A stretch of DNA of 64,000 nucleotides from Prevotella amnii DSM 23384 = JCM 14753 (GTDB taxonomy: Bacteria > Bacteroidota > Bacteroidia > Bacteroidales > Bacteroidaceae), in NCBI RefSeq assembly GCF_000378745.1, contig NZ_KB905272.1, positions 25,636 through 89,635 of the forward strand, read 5' to 3'. Under the pieces are notes generated by a model. It worked only from the letters and a program-made list of their open reading frames with translations. It was not told the DNA's origin and did not search any database. A program made the position numbers and the translations under genes. Positions 1 to 8,468 of the stretch are shown here, piece after piece. The number at the start of each line of letters is the position of its first letter. Position 1 is the stretch's first letter.

Positions 1-1316
1 GACAACATCACACGAGCTATTTCGCCACCTGATGCTATTTGAGCTATCGGCTCTAATGCTGTTCCTATATTGGCAGAAAAAAGGAATTGCACTTTGTCAC
101 TTCCATTTAATGATAATGCTTTTTCTCCTATTTCAACTTTAAACTGAACCTTTGGAATACCAAGAGGAATAAGACGTTTACGCATCTCTTCTTCTATCTG
201 ACTTGCTACTTTAGTTCTAACAGAAGTAAGATTTTTAGATAACCGTTCAGCTTCCTTCTTCCAATGTTCTACCGCTTTATGCAATGAGGATAGCTCCTCA
301 TCACTATTATCTATATTTTGTAACTGTCTATCTATATTATCCCTAAGCTCAATAAGCTGAACATCACCTTCTGCATGATATTTACGCTCAAGTGCAAATA
401 TCAATTCCATTCTTTGATTAATTTCTTCCAAATGCTTAGGATCATATTCTATTTCCTCTACATCTGTACTCAATTCGCCTACAATATCTTTCAGTTCAAT
501 ATACGATTCCTTTATACGCTGTGCTAATGTTTTAATTTTTGGATACATTATCATTATCCTATCTATAATTTCAGATACATTATATAAGTTATCCAAAATA
601 GCATTATCATCATTTAATAATCTGACAGCTTGATATAGAGAATTCTTAATATCTTCTGAATGAGAAAGTATTTTAGACTCTTGTTCCAATGCTTCTTGCT
701 CTCCTGCAACAAGATTAGCTGCGTCTAACTCGTTATACTGAAAACGCAAAAAATCTTCATTCTCTTTTGCTTTTTCCAGCTTTTCTGTTTGTAATATAAG
801 TTCACTTTCTGCTCTTTTGTACTGCAAAAAAGCTTTCTTATATTCACTCAACTCTTCTTCATCATGCGCAATAGTATCAACAACGTTAAGTTGGAAATCT
901 TCCTTTTGTAATAAAAGATTCTGATGTTGAGAATGAATATCAATAAGTTTCTCCCCTAATATGCGCATTCCTTGTAGGGATATAGGAGTGTCATTAATAA
1001 AAGCACGAGACTTACCGTTTACCATCAATTCACGCCTAAGAATAGTATCTTTTGGCTCAAAATCTATATTTAGATCCTCAAAATAACTCTTATAATTATA
1101 TTGTGATATATCAAAATGCGCCTCAACAACACACTTTTTCTCTCCACTTTTTATCATCTTACTATCTGCGCGATTGCCTAATAATAAGCCAATTGCGCCC
1201 AAAATAATACTCTTACCTGCTCCAGTTTCTCCTGTTATCACAGAAAAGCCTGCATGGAAAGATATATCTAACTGATCAATAAGCGTAAAATTCTTTATAT
1301 ACAAATTCTTTAACAT
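1..1316 (-). CDS. recN: DNA repair ATPase RecN (C-terminus beyond window)
   Basis: SMC-like ATPase acting in double-strand break repair. The ATG at 1316 opens an MLKNLYIKNF N-terminus typical of RecN, followed by a Walker A P-loop GETGAGKS at residues 29-36. A long, charged, Glu/Lys/Leu-rich middle fits the coiled-coil arm. The ABC signature (ASGGEIARVML) is read at the very edge of the window, so about 438 residues are present and the Walker B half lies outside. It is the third gene of a same-strand run with the exonuclease and coaBC, 91 bp after coaBC. The identification is firm; only the 3' end is missing. Confidence 0.95.
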   Translation of the reverse strand, partial: MLKNLYIKNFTLIDQLDISFHAGFSVITGETGAGKSIILGAIGLLLGNRADSKMIKSGEKKCVVEAHFDISQYNYKSYFEDLNIDFEPKDTILRRELMVNGKSRAFINDTPISLQGMRILGEKLIDIHSQHQNLLLQKEDFQLNVVDTIAHDEEELSEYKKAFLQYKRAESELILQTEKLEKAKENEDFLRFQYNELDAANLVAGEQEALEQESKILSHSEDIKNSLYQAVRLLNDDNAILDNLYNVSEIIDRIMIMYPKIKTLAQRIKESYIELKDIVGELSTDVEEIEYDPKHLEEINQRMELIFALERKYHAEGDVQLIELRDNIDRQLQNIDNSDEELSSLHKAVEHWKKEAERLSKNLTSVRTKVASQIEEEMRKRLIPLGIPKVQFKVEIGEKALSLNGSDKVQFLFSANIGTALEPIAQIASGGEIARVML

Positions 1317-1407
1317 AAATATATCTATATTTCTGTAGGTAACGAAGATTTATTCTTATATCTTATAAATATCGCTCTTTCTTACTATCTTAAAAAAATA
1401 TTCTTTT

Positions 1408-2628
1408 TTAAAGTATTTTTTTTAGTTCATTCACTATATCTTTTGCCACATCTTTCTTTGACTTTTTCTCAAAATATACCTTTCTATCATGTGAAATAAT
1501 AGTAATTTGATTATCATCAGAACGAAAAGTTGTGTTTGGTATACGTGTAGAATTTAATACTATAAAATCGGCATTTTTACGTTCTAATTTTTGCTTTGCA
1601 TTTGTTTCTTCATTGCTCACTTCCAATGCAAAAGCCACTATACGTTGGTTATGTTTTTTCATTTTCCCCACAGCTGCCGCAATATCTTGTGTTGATTGAA
1701 GTTGTAAAGTTAAGCCTTTACCTTCTCGTTTTATCTTCATATCAGATATAACTTGTGGCTTAAAATCTGCCACAGCTGCACTAAGTATAGCAACATCTGC
1801 CTCTGGAAAACGTGCAACAACAGCATCATACATCTCTTTTGTCGACTCTACATCTATCCGCTCTATACTCTCACTACATTGTAAGTTCACAGGGCCTGAT
1901 ACTAATATTACCTTAGCACCTCTACACGCACATTCTTCTGCCAAGCAAAAACCCATTTTCCCTGAAGAATAATTACCTATAAAACGTACAGGGTCAATTT
2001 TCTCATAAGTAGGTCCCGCAGTAATAAGGATAGTCTTTCCTATAAGATCTTTTTGCTTTGTAAAACTAACATTCCAATTACCTTTCTTAGAAAAGAAATC
2101 TTCTATATATGATACTATTCTTTCAGGCTCCTCCATACGACCTTTTCCTTCTAAACCACTAGCAAGAAAGCCACTAACAGGATCAATTATATAATTACCA
2201 TACCCCTGCAATATTTCTATATTATGTTTAGTAGAGGGATGCTGATACATATCCAAATCCATAGCTGGCGCAACAAAAACAGGAGCCTTCATAGAAAGAT
2301 AAGTAGTAATTAGCATATTATCTGCTACACCATTAGCCATCTTAGACAACGTGCTTGCAGTGCAAGGGGCTATCAACATAGCATCTGCCCATAACCCAAG
2401 TTCTACATGTGAATGCCATGTACCATCACGCTGTGCAAAGAAATCACTAATTACAGGCTTGCTTGTAAGTGCCGATAAAGTAATTGGAGTAATAAACTCC
2501 TTTCCATTAGGTGTTATTACCACCTGCACCTCTGCTCCTTTTTTTATAAACTCACGCACTATAAGGCAGCTCTTATAAGCAGCTATAGAGCCTGTAATAC
2601 CTAATACTATCTTCTTACCTCTAAGCAT
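1408..2628 (-). CDS. coaBC: Bifunctional phosphopantothenoylcysteine decarboxylase / phosphopantothenate-cysteine ligase
   Basis: Two consecutive steps of coenzyme A synthesis: CoaB joins cysteine to 4'-phosphopantothenate and CoaC decarboxylates the product using FMN. The 406 residues show the CoaC flavoprotein domain first (GSIAAYKS near residue 14, active-site His in SHVELG, and PAMDLDM in the place of the usual PAMN loop). The CoaB domain starts near residue 200 (LITAGPTYEKIDPVRFIGN, SSGKMG, and a KIKREGKGL lysine motif). Length is normal for the fused enzyme. It sits 22 bp downstream of the exonuclease gene and upstream of recN, probably in one transcript. Confidence 0.97.
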   Translation of the reverse strand: MLRGKKIVLGITGSIAAYKSCLIVREFIKKGAEVQVVITPNGKEFITPITLSALTSKPVISDFFAQRDGTWHSHVELGLWADAMLIAPCTASTLSKMANGVADNMLITTYLSMKAPVFVAPAMDLDMYQHPSTKHNIEILQGYGNYIIDPVSGFLASGLEGKGRMEEPERIVSYIEDFFSKKGNWNVSFTKQKDLIGKTILITAGPTYEKIDPVRFIGNYSSGKMGFCLAEECACRGAKVILVSGPVNLQCSESIERIDVESTKEMYDAVVARFPEADVAILSAAVADFKPQVISDMKIKREGKGLTLQLQSTQDIAAAVGKMKKHNQRIVAFALEVSNEETNAKQKLERKNADFIVLNSTRIPNTTFRSDDNQITIISHDRKVYFEKKSKKDVAKDIVNELKKIL

Positions 2629-2650
2629 TCTTAATATAAACTTTTAGAAA

Positions 2651-3514
2651 TTAACCATTCATACGATTACTAAATTCACGTAAACGGATTATAGTAAGAA
2701 CCTGCTTAGTATTATAAGTAAAATCACTACCTAACATCCAACTAAAATATCCAGGATCTCGGTGTAACACTTCAGCTACATCCCAGCCTTTATATTTCCC
2801 AAAATTAAACACTTCATGCCTACGAGGAACTCCATTATCATCTAAAATCACATTACCCTCCTTATCAGTTTCATCTTTCCAGATAATTCTACCTGCAAAA
2901 TCAACAAAATCATTCATCTTTGAAAAATCAGCTAAAGCATCTACACTGTTTTCCAATATACGTTTCTCATCTGTCTGATTCTTAGAAGAATACATCTCTA
3001 TTTCACCTTGTAAAACTGCCCAAGTAGCCTCTGTATCTTGATCTGCACGATGCGCTTTAAAATCTTCTTCCATTTTCCTACCACAATAAAACTCATAAGC
3101 TGCAGCAAGATTCCTACGTTCCATCTTATGAAAAATACTTTGTGCATCAACTAACTGACATTTAGAAAAATCAAACTCTATACCTGCCCTTAAAAATTCT
3201 TCTGCAAGCATAGGAATATCAAAGCGATTAGAATTAAAACCTGCAAAATCACATCCTGTAAATCTCAAAGATAACTCCTTTCCTTTCTCTTTAAAGGTAG
3301 GAGCTTTTGCTACATCTTCATTTGTTATACCTGTAAGAGCTATAACCTCTTCGGGAATCTGTTTCCCAGGATTGATAAAAATATTTTCACGCTCTTCCTT
3401 TCCATCTGGATAAACTTTTATATATGATATTTGAATAATACGATCATTAACAAGATCTAATCCTGTCGTTTCAAGATCGAATACAATTAAAGGACGTTTT
3501 AATTTTAACTTCAT
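2651..3514 (-). CDS. DnaQ-like 3'-5' exonuclease with ExoX-type C-terminal domain
   Basis: DEDDh-family 3'-5' exonuclease. The first motif is FDLETTGLD at about residues 12-20, the second lies in GFNSNRFDIP, and the third is the HRADQDTEAT segment near residue 155. The C-terminal part (FNFGKYKGWDVAEV...YFSWML) matches the small domain found after the nuclease in ExoX-like proteins, so it is probably a stand-alone repair or proofreading nuclease rather than the epsilon subunit. The 287 residues begin at an ATG and are followed 22 bp later by coaBC. Upstream, a terminator separates it from dnaN. Exact role and substrate are not readable from sequence. Confidence 0.88.
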   Translation of the reverse strand: MKLKLKRPLIVFDLETTGLDLVNDRIIQISYIKVYPDGKEERENIFINPGKQIPEEVIALTGITNEDVAKAPTFKEKGKELSLRFTGCDFAGFNSNRFDIPMLAEEFLRAGIEFDFSKCQLVDAQSIFHKMERRNLAAAYEFYCGRKMEEDFKAHRADQDTEATWAVLQGEIEMYSSKNQTDEKRILENSVDALADFSKMNDFVDFAGRIIWKDETDKEGNVILDDNGVPRRHEVFNFGKYKGWDVAEVLHRDPGYFSWMLGSDFTYNTKQVLTIIRLREFSNRMNG

Positions 3515-3650
3515 TATTTTCTCCTTAATTTATTAAAAGACTTCTACAAAAACATATCATCTCTATTCTTCTATTCTTAATATGTTATTTTATAGAATCT
3601 TACTTTACATAACAGAGCGGACTATTATTCTTTTTTATATACTTTATTTT

Positions 3651-3705
3651 AAAAAAAAGAGAAAGCTCAAAGATACATTTCTTCTCTCTGTGCTTTCTCT
3701 TTTCA
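3651..3705 (-). terminator. Rho-independent terminator of dnaN
   Basis: On the minus strand a 12-bp stem (AAAAGAGAAAGC at 3655-3666 against 3692-3703) is followed by a run of T, right after the dnaN stop codon. Confidence 0.7.
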
Positions 3706-3721
3706 ATATTATTTTTTTATT

Positions 3722-4846
3722 TTAATCATTCAACAACATTGGCATAATAAGCATTAATACATCTACATTCTCTAATTGTTTATTAGGAAGAACTATGCCT
3801 GCACGTGAAGGATCAGCAAGCTCTATTGTAACATCATCACCATCAAGATTATTTAATATATCAAGCATACTAGTTCCTTTAAAACCTATACTCATAGCAT
3901 TGCCAGCATAATTACATACAACGCTTTCTTTTGCACTTGTAGAAAAATCAATATCTTCAGCATTAAGAGTAAGCACTCCTTGTTCTATCCGAAAACGTAT
4001 CAATGGTGAAGCCTCACTAGCAAAAGGCAATACACGACGAATAGCCCCTATAAGAGAACGACGATCTATAACTATCTGATTAGGATTTGCGACAGGAATA
4101 ACGCTATTATAATTAGGGAATCTACCTTCTATAAGTCGACAAGAAAGATTACCTTCTGCATAAGAAATTTCTGCAGAACGCTGATCATATCTAATAATAA
4201 CATCTCCACCATCTTTAGACAACACATTTTTCAATAAGTTTGCAGGCTTCTTAGGAAGGATAAATGCTGACTCTTTATCACTTTTAATTGTAAAAATCTT
4301 ATTACGAACAAGTTTTTGACCATCAGTAGCAACTATAGATAAACTATCTGACAAAAGATCAAAGTAAAGACCATTCATAACAGGACGAAGCTCATCTTGT
4401 GCTGTAGCAAACAAAGATCGAGTAATTGCATCTACCAAAATATTAGAATCAATTACAATCGTTGTCGCATCTGAAGATACAGATTGAACTCTTGGATATT
4501 CCTCTGCCGAAAAGATTGGAAAATTATAAGAGCCATTCTGATAAGTTATATATATCTTCTGCTCATTCATATTAACATCCAACGAAAGAGGCTGTTCAGG
4601 CAATTCTTTTACAGCATCAATAATAGTTTGATTATTAACAGCAAAGCTCGCTTCACCATCAGCACTATCAAGTTCTATTATACAATGTATTGTATTTTCA
4701 CTATCCGAAGCTGTAATAGTCAACTGGTTATTCTTTATTTCAAACAAAAAGCAATCAAGGATAGCTATAGCATTCTTGTTAGCTATAACCTTAGACAGTG
4801 TTTGTAATTTGCTGCTCAATAACGAGCTTGAAAGATTAAATATCAT
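3722..4846 (-). CDS. dnaN: DNA polymerase III sliding clamp (beta subunit)
   Basis: Ring-shaped clamp that tethers the replicative polymerase. About 374 residues with the three-domain clamp pattern: N-terminal SSSLLSSKLQTLSKVI, middle domain with LRPVMNGLYFDL, and a third domain ending in LMLIMPMLL, the usual clamp C-terminus. I chose the ATG at 4846; a TTG one codon upstream is less likely. The gene has its own consensus promoter about 90 bp upstream and a terminator just after the stop, so it is probably monocistronic. It is not next to dnaA here, as is common in Bacteroidota. Confidence 0.97.
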   Translation of the reverse strand: MIFNLSSSLLSSKLQTLSKVIANKNAIAILDCFLFEIKNNQLTITASDSENTIHCIIELDSADGEASFAVNNQTIIDAVKELPEQPLSLDVNMNEQKIYITYQNGSYNFPIFSAEEYPRVQSVSSDATTIVIDSNILVDAITRSLFATAQDELRPVMNGLYFDLLSDSLSIVATDGQKLVRNKIFTIKSDKESAFILPKKPANLLKNVLSKDGGDVIIRYDQRSAEISYAEGNLSCRLIEGRFPNYNSVIPVANPNQIVIDRRSLIGAIRRVLPFASEASPLIRFRIEQGVLTLNAEDIDFSTSAKESVVCNYAGNAMSIGFKGTSMLDILNNLDGDDVTIELADPSRAGIVLPNKQLENVDVLMLIMPMLLND

Positions 4847-4932
4847 CAATATATCTTGTTTAGTTAATACTCTACATGAAATTATATCATAAAAGAAATA
4901 ACCTTCTTTTACAACTTTCCACTATTAGAGTA

Positions 4933-4964
4933 CAAAAATACAAAAAACACATATCATTAACAAA
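4933..4964 (-). promoter_or_regulatory. Promoter of dnaN
   Basis: On the minus strand TTTG (4961-4964), a 20-bp spacer and TATTTTTG (4933-4940) match the Bacteroidota -33/-7 consensus (TTTG and TAnnTTTG, 19-21 bp apart). The start codon is 86 bp downstream. Confidence 0.7.
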
Positions 4965-4979
4965 AATAGATAGTAAAAG

Positions 4980-5011
4980 TTTCGATTTTTAGAACTATTT
5001 TAGTAATTTCG
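4980..5011 (+). promoter_or_regulatory. Likely promoter of the DUF3127 gene
   Basis: TTTC (4980-4983), a 20-bp spacer and TAATTTCG (5004-5011) are each one base off the Bacteroidota -33/-7 consensus. They lie 34 bp before the start codon and diverge from the dnaN promoter. Confidence 0.5.
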
Positions 5012-5045
5012 CAGACAGAATAATAAAATAAAAACGATAAAATAT

Positions 5046-5438
5046 ATGGATTTGACTGGTAAAGTTATTGCTGTTTTGCCTCCACGTGAAGGAACTTCAG
5101 CGCGTGGTGCATGGAAATCGCAAGAATATGTTATTGAAACTCATGACCAATATCCACGTAAGATGGTCTTTAATATCTTTGGAGCTGACAAAATAGATCA
5201 GTTTGCTATAAAAGCCGGAGAAGAACTAACCGTAAGTTTCGACATTGATGCTCATGAATATAATGGTCGTTGGTTTAACAATATACGTGCATGGAATATT
5301 CAGCGTATAGATGCTGCTGCTGCACAAGCTGCTAGTCCTATACCTGCTGCACAACCCCAAGCTGAAACTCCACAACAAGCTACACCTTTTCCTCCTGCTA
5401 CTGAAAGTACTGAGTCGACAGACGACCTCCCGTTCTAA
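5046..5438 (+). CDS. DUF3127 protein with SSB-like acidic C-terminal tip
   Basis: A 130-residue protein of the Bacteroidota DUF3127 family. The first 90 residues (starting MDLTGKVIAVLPP, with ETHDQYPRKM, FDIDAHEYNGRWFNNIRAW) look like a compact beta-rich OB-type domain. Residues 95-120 are a low-complexity Ala/Pro/Gln linker and the protein ends in STDDLPF. Globular OB-like domain, disordered linker and a DDxPF tip is the layout of bacterial single-stranded DNA-binding proteins, where the tip recruits partners. A role in DNA metabolism is therefore inferred, not shown. It is a single-gene unit between its own promoter and a strong terminator. Confidence 0.8.
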   Translation: MDLTGKVIAVLPPREGTSARGAWKSQEYVIETHDQYPRKMVFNIFGADKIDQFAIKAGEELTVSFDIDAHEYNGRWFNNIRAWNIQRIDAAAAQAASPIPAAQPQAETPQQATPFPPATESTESTDDLPF

Positions 5439-5472
5439 GTAATATAATATTATAAATATAACAAATATGATT

Positions 5473-5505
5473 AAGGCTCAGCAGGTAATACCTGCTGAGC
5501 CTTTT
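5473..5505 (+). terminator. Rho-independent terminator after the DUF3127 gene
   Basis: A perfect 13-bp stem, AAGGCTCAGCAGG (5473-5485) against 5491-5503, with a 5-base loop and a short T run. Confidence 0.85.
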
Positions 5506-5561
5506 CTTACTATAGTAAAAAGAAAAATATCTTTATCACCTTACCTTTGGCACTTACTTTC

Positions 5562-6509
5562 TTATTTAATATTCCACATAACAGCCATTTGCTCTGAAGT
5601 CATATTCTCAAAATAATCTTGATCTTCTTTTGAGAACCGTGCAAAAAAATTAATCCCAGTCAGCTTTTCTATCTCGCGAATAGGTTTTAAGAAAGTTTTC
5701 ATCTGCCCCCTAGCATCTGACTTTTTATGCTCTATCCAAAAAGATAACGCCTTATAACTCCACTTTCCATTAATATCTTTATACTTCAATACCTGTAAAG
5801 AATAAAAATACTTCGGAACTATCAATCCTCTAACATTCTCTTTTATCTGATCAGGATTATCAATAGTACATCCACGAACCACGAACATAGTGTCTATATT
5901 ACTTACGTTTATAGCCTCTCTAAACTTACTTCTAACTAATTCCTCCATAAGTGCCCAAGCACCAGGAGAAGCATTAAAACTATTTTGAATCTGAGGAGCC
6001 ATATTTGTTAGATAAAACGTTTGCTTCTGCGCTTCTTCATCACTTTTTCTATCAGCAGAAGCGATAAGATGCCCATGACTATATCCACTTCCTTTAATTA
6101 AATCCTTTAAAAACTCAGTAGAAGAAAAACTAGGATCAAACAGATAATTGGTTTTACTTTTACCCTTCCCTTCAGTTTTCCCATAACGTGGGATATTACC
6201 AAAAACATTATGACTATTCATTTGAAAAGCTACCCAACGTGTGGCCTGTTTATCCTTATCAAACTCTACAGTATAATTTACCTCGCCATTTTTAAGCTTG
6301 TGCGTTACTACTTTACTATTGCCACCATGAAAAGAAGGTAACTCGGAAAGCGATTTTATAACCGTACCACCATCACTTGGCACTTTAGGCTTACCACCTC
6401 TATCTATATTATAAGCCAACACCCTACCCTCATCATCTACTGTGCATGAAAGAAGATTTAGGACCAAAGCAAACGACAGAGAGAATACAAAGATTGATGA
6501 TTTTTTCAT
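5562..6509 (-). CDS. Exported DNA/RNA non-specific endonuclease (lipoprotein)
   Basis: A 315-residue member of the beta-beta-alpha-metal (NucA/EndA type) nuclease family, which cuts DNA and RNA without sequence preference. The lipobox LLSC puts the lipid-bearing Cys at about residue 22, so it should be anchored to a membrane and face outward. The catalytic motif, DRGH in classical members, reads SHGHLIASADR here with the general-base His kept, and the metal-binding Asn is in YLTNMAPQ. The Asp/Arg of DRGH are replaced, as also happens in other Bacteroidota members. It precedes a set of exported OB-fold and TonB-linked proteins, separated by the L31 gene. Confidence 0.88.
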   Translation of the reverse strand: MKKSSIFVFSLSFALVLNLLSCTVDDEGRVLAYNIDRGGKPKVPSDGGTVIKSLSELPSFHGGNSKVVTHKLKNGEVNYTVEFDKDKQATRWVAFQMNSHNVFGNIPRYGKTEGKGKSKTNYLFDPSFSSTEFLKDLIKGSGYSHGHLIASADRKSDEEAQKQTFYLTNMAPQIQNSFNASPGAWALMEELVRSKFREAINVSNIDTMFVVRGCTIDNPDQIKENVRGLIVPKYFYSLQVLKYKDINGKWSYKALSFWIEHKKSDARGQMKTFLKPIREIEKLTGINFFARFSKEDQDYFENMTSEQMAVMWNIK

Positions 6510-6578
6510 TTTCTGTTCCTCTAAATAGTTAATATACTTATTATATACATTATCAATTATATAAACACAAAGATAACA

Positions 6579-6630
6579 AATAAAATGCGAATGAACGCAT
6601 ATGCAACTACGTTTATTCGCATTTTATTAT
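6579..6630 (-). terminator. Terminator of the L31 gene
   Basis: A 19-base arm (6579-6597) pairs with 6610-6628 with one mismatch, AT-rich at the base of the stem. It lies between rpmE and the nuclease gene. Confidence 0.65.
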
Positions 6631-6651
6631 TATATATAAAAATGTATTAAG

Positions 6652-6903
6652 CTACTTCTTTAACTTACCATAGCGGTGCATAAAGCGGTCTACACGACCA
6701 GCTGTATCAACAAGCTTACTCTTACCTGTATAAAAAGGATGAGAGGTACTTGAGATTTCTACTTTTACCAAAGGGTAAGTTTCGCCTTCAAAATCTACTG
6801 TTTCTGTTGATTTACATGTAGACTGTGAAAGGAACATATCACCGTTAGACATATCCTTAAATACGACGGGGCGATAGTTTTCTGGATGAATACCTTTTTT
6901 CAT
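6652..6903 (-). CDS. rpmE2: 50S ribosomal protein L31, type B
   Basis: An 83-residue ribosomal protein of the large subunit. It begins [17 protein letters not shown] and ends in HRYGKLKK, both typical for type B L31. The type B form is longer than the classical one and lacks the CxxC zinc motifs, as is the case here (a single Cys in QSTCKST). It is a single-gene unit with a perfect promoter about 85 bp upstream and its own terminator. Its place between the nuclease and the OB-fold gene appears to be chance. Confidence 0.96.
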   Translation of the reverse strand: MKKGIHPENYRPVVFKDMSNGDMFLSQSTCKSTETVDFEGETYPLVKVEISSTSHPFYTGKSKLVDTAGRVDRFMHRYGKLKK

Positions 6904-6987
6904 TTTATTTTTCTATTTAATTTTATAATAACCTTTTTATTTGTTAAGTATAGCTCATTCTTATACCAATAAGCACTTAACAGGGTG

Positions 6988-7019
6988 CAAAGTTACAAAT
7001 ATTTATGCACTTGTCCAAA
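6988..7019 (-). promoter_or_regulatory. Promoter of the L31 gene
   Basis: On the minus strand TTTG (7016-7019), a 20-bp spacer and TAACTTTG (6988-6995): an exact match to the Bacteroidota -33/-7 consensus. Confidence 0.75.
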
Positions 7020-7053
7020 TATTTTAAAAACTAAATATATTATACCCATAAGA

Positions 7054-8430
7054 TTAATTAGCGTAAACTATCTTAATGGACTTAATTCGTAATTGGATTC
7101 CTTTAGAAGTGCTTTCAAAATCATTAACAATCTTTACTTTATTAGAAGACAATCCATTAAACTGCACCTCTGACAAACTTACTTTTGTTATCTTAACCTT
7201 ATTACTGCCACTTTCTGCATAAGCTATATCATTACCATTATAAGGTTCTTTCTTTTTTACATCTATTATAATAACGATCTGCTTAATAACCTTTGAGCAT
7301 TCTATAGCTAAAGAATTCTTAGCATACATTCTCATAGAATGATATTTTGCGAAATATTTAGGATGATTAGAACCACCATTCTGAGCAAATGTAAGCTTTG
7401 TGCCATCTTTAGCTTCATAAGATACATCTATTTTATCTTCCTTGCCAAAATCTGAACAATCAATGATCGTTTCCGCACCAACAGGTGTCGTTGGATTAGT
7501 ATTAGGATCTTCTTGAAGAGGAGTAGCACCTTCACCAGTTATATTAACTATTACACTACCCTTATCCATTTCATAAATAGTCTTTTCTTGATTAGTTTTT
7601 TTATCTTTCTTTTGGAAAGGCATAAGGTATCCCTTTACAATAACAGTTTGACCTTTTTTCAAATCTGTATTAGCAGAAAACTTAACTCCACCTTTATTTA
7701 AACCTGCGTAAATCTGAATTTCCTCTGTACTTCCATCTGTCTTAATTTTATAAGATAAAGAACCATCAGCATTTAATTTATCCCAGACATCAGTGATAAC
7801 ACCCTTTACATAAGCCTGTGCTGCCAACTTAGAATTAGATTCTTTAATCTTAGCTACTGCTTCATCTGTTGTCCATGCTGTAGCTTCTGTATTTAAATCG
7901 GGTAAAATAGGAGGAGTAGCTCCCTTTATCAAACTAACAATTTTGCTAGTTTTATCTACTTCCATTATAGTTTTACCTGTTTTTTTATTAGTATAACTCT
8001 TCAAATTACCTATAAGAACAACTTGATCTCCTACATTAAGATCTGTTTCTGCTTTAAAATCTGCACCATTAAGACCTTTACCAGAATATACCTGAATATA
8101 TTCTGTATTACCTTTTTCGTCAACAATATTATAGGAAATGCTCTTATATGTAGAATTATAAGCTATTACCTTACTTATTATACCTTTTATATATGCCAAG
8201 CCTTTTACACTACCATTTGCATCTTTTATCTTCTGTATAGCTTGAGCTACTGTCCATGCTGTTTCCTGAGTATTTAATATATCAGTAGTAGCACTACCAC
8301 CACCTGTATTAGGATTAGGATTTTTACTTTCATCATAGTTAATACTATAAGGTGCTGGAACATCCTCACAACTTGTAAAAGCAATAACAATTAACGTTAT
8401 AGCCAATAATGGAATTAATACCTTCTTCAT
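7054..8430 (-). CDS. Lipoprotein with two tandem OB-fold-like repeats
   Basis: A 458-residue exported lipoprotein (lipobox FTSC, Cys 21). Two similar blocks follow, about residues 50-170 and 178-295. Each starts with a TAWT..(A)V..I motif, then YIKG/YVKG, a Y(S)GKGLNGADF or YAGLNKGGVKF segment, a VGDQVVLIG or KGQTVIVKG strand and a final EVDK/EMDK. This is the pattern of the YhcR-type OB fold seen in secreted nucleases (DUF6359-like). The last 140 residues are beta-rich and of unknown type. It is the third gene of the TonB receptor operon, 38 bp after the DUF5689 gene. Nucleic-acid binding is an inference from the fold and context. Confidence 0.75.
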   Translation of the reverse strand: MKKVLIPLLAITLIVIAFTSCEDVPAPYSINYDESKNPNPNTGGGSATTDILNTQETAWTVAQAIQKIKDANGSVKGLAYIKGIISKVIAYNSTYKSISYNIVDEKGNTEYIQVYSGKGLNGADFKAETDLNVGDQVVLIGNLKSYTNKKTGKTIMEVDKTSKIVSLIKGATPPILPDLNTEATAWTTDEAVAKIKESNSKLAAQAYVKGVITDVWDKLNADGSLSYKIKTDGSTEEIQIYAGLNKGGVKFSANTDLKKGQTVIVKGYLMPFQKKDKKTNQEKTIYEMDKGSVIVNITGEGATPLQEDPNTNPTTPVGAETIIDCSDFGKEDKIDVSYEAKDGTKLTFAQNGGSNHPKYFAKYHSMRMYAKNSLAIECSKVIKQIVIIIDVKKKEPYNGNDIAYAESGSNKVKITKVSLSEVQFNGLSSNKVKIVNDFESTSKGIQLRIKSIKIVYAN

Positions 8431-8468
8431 CTTATTTATTTTTCTAATTTGTAAGAATAATCTGTTTT

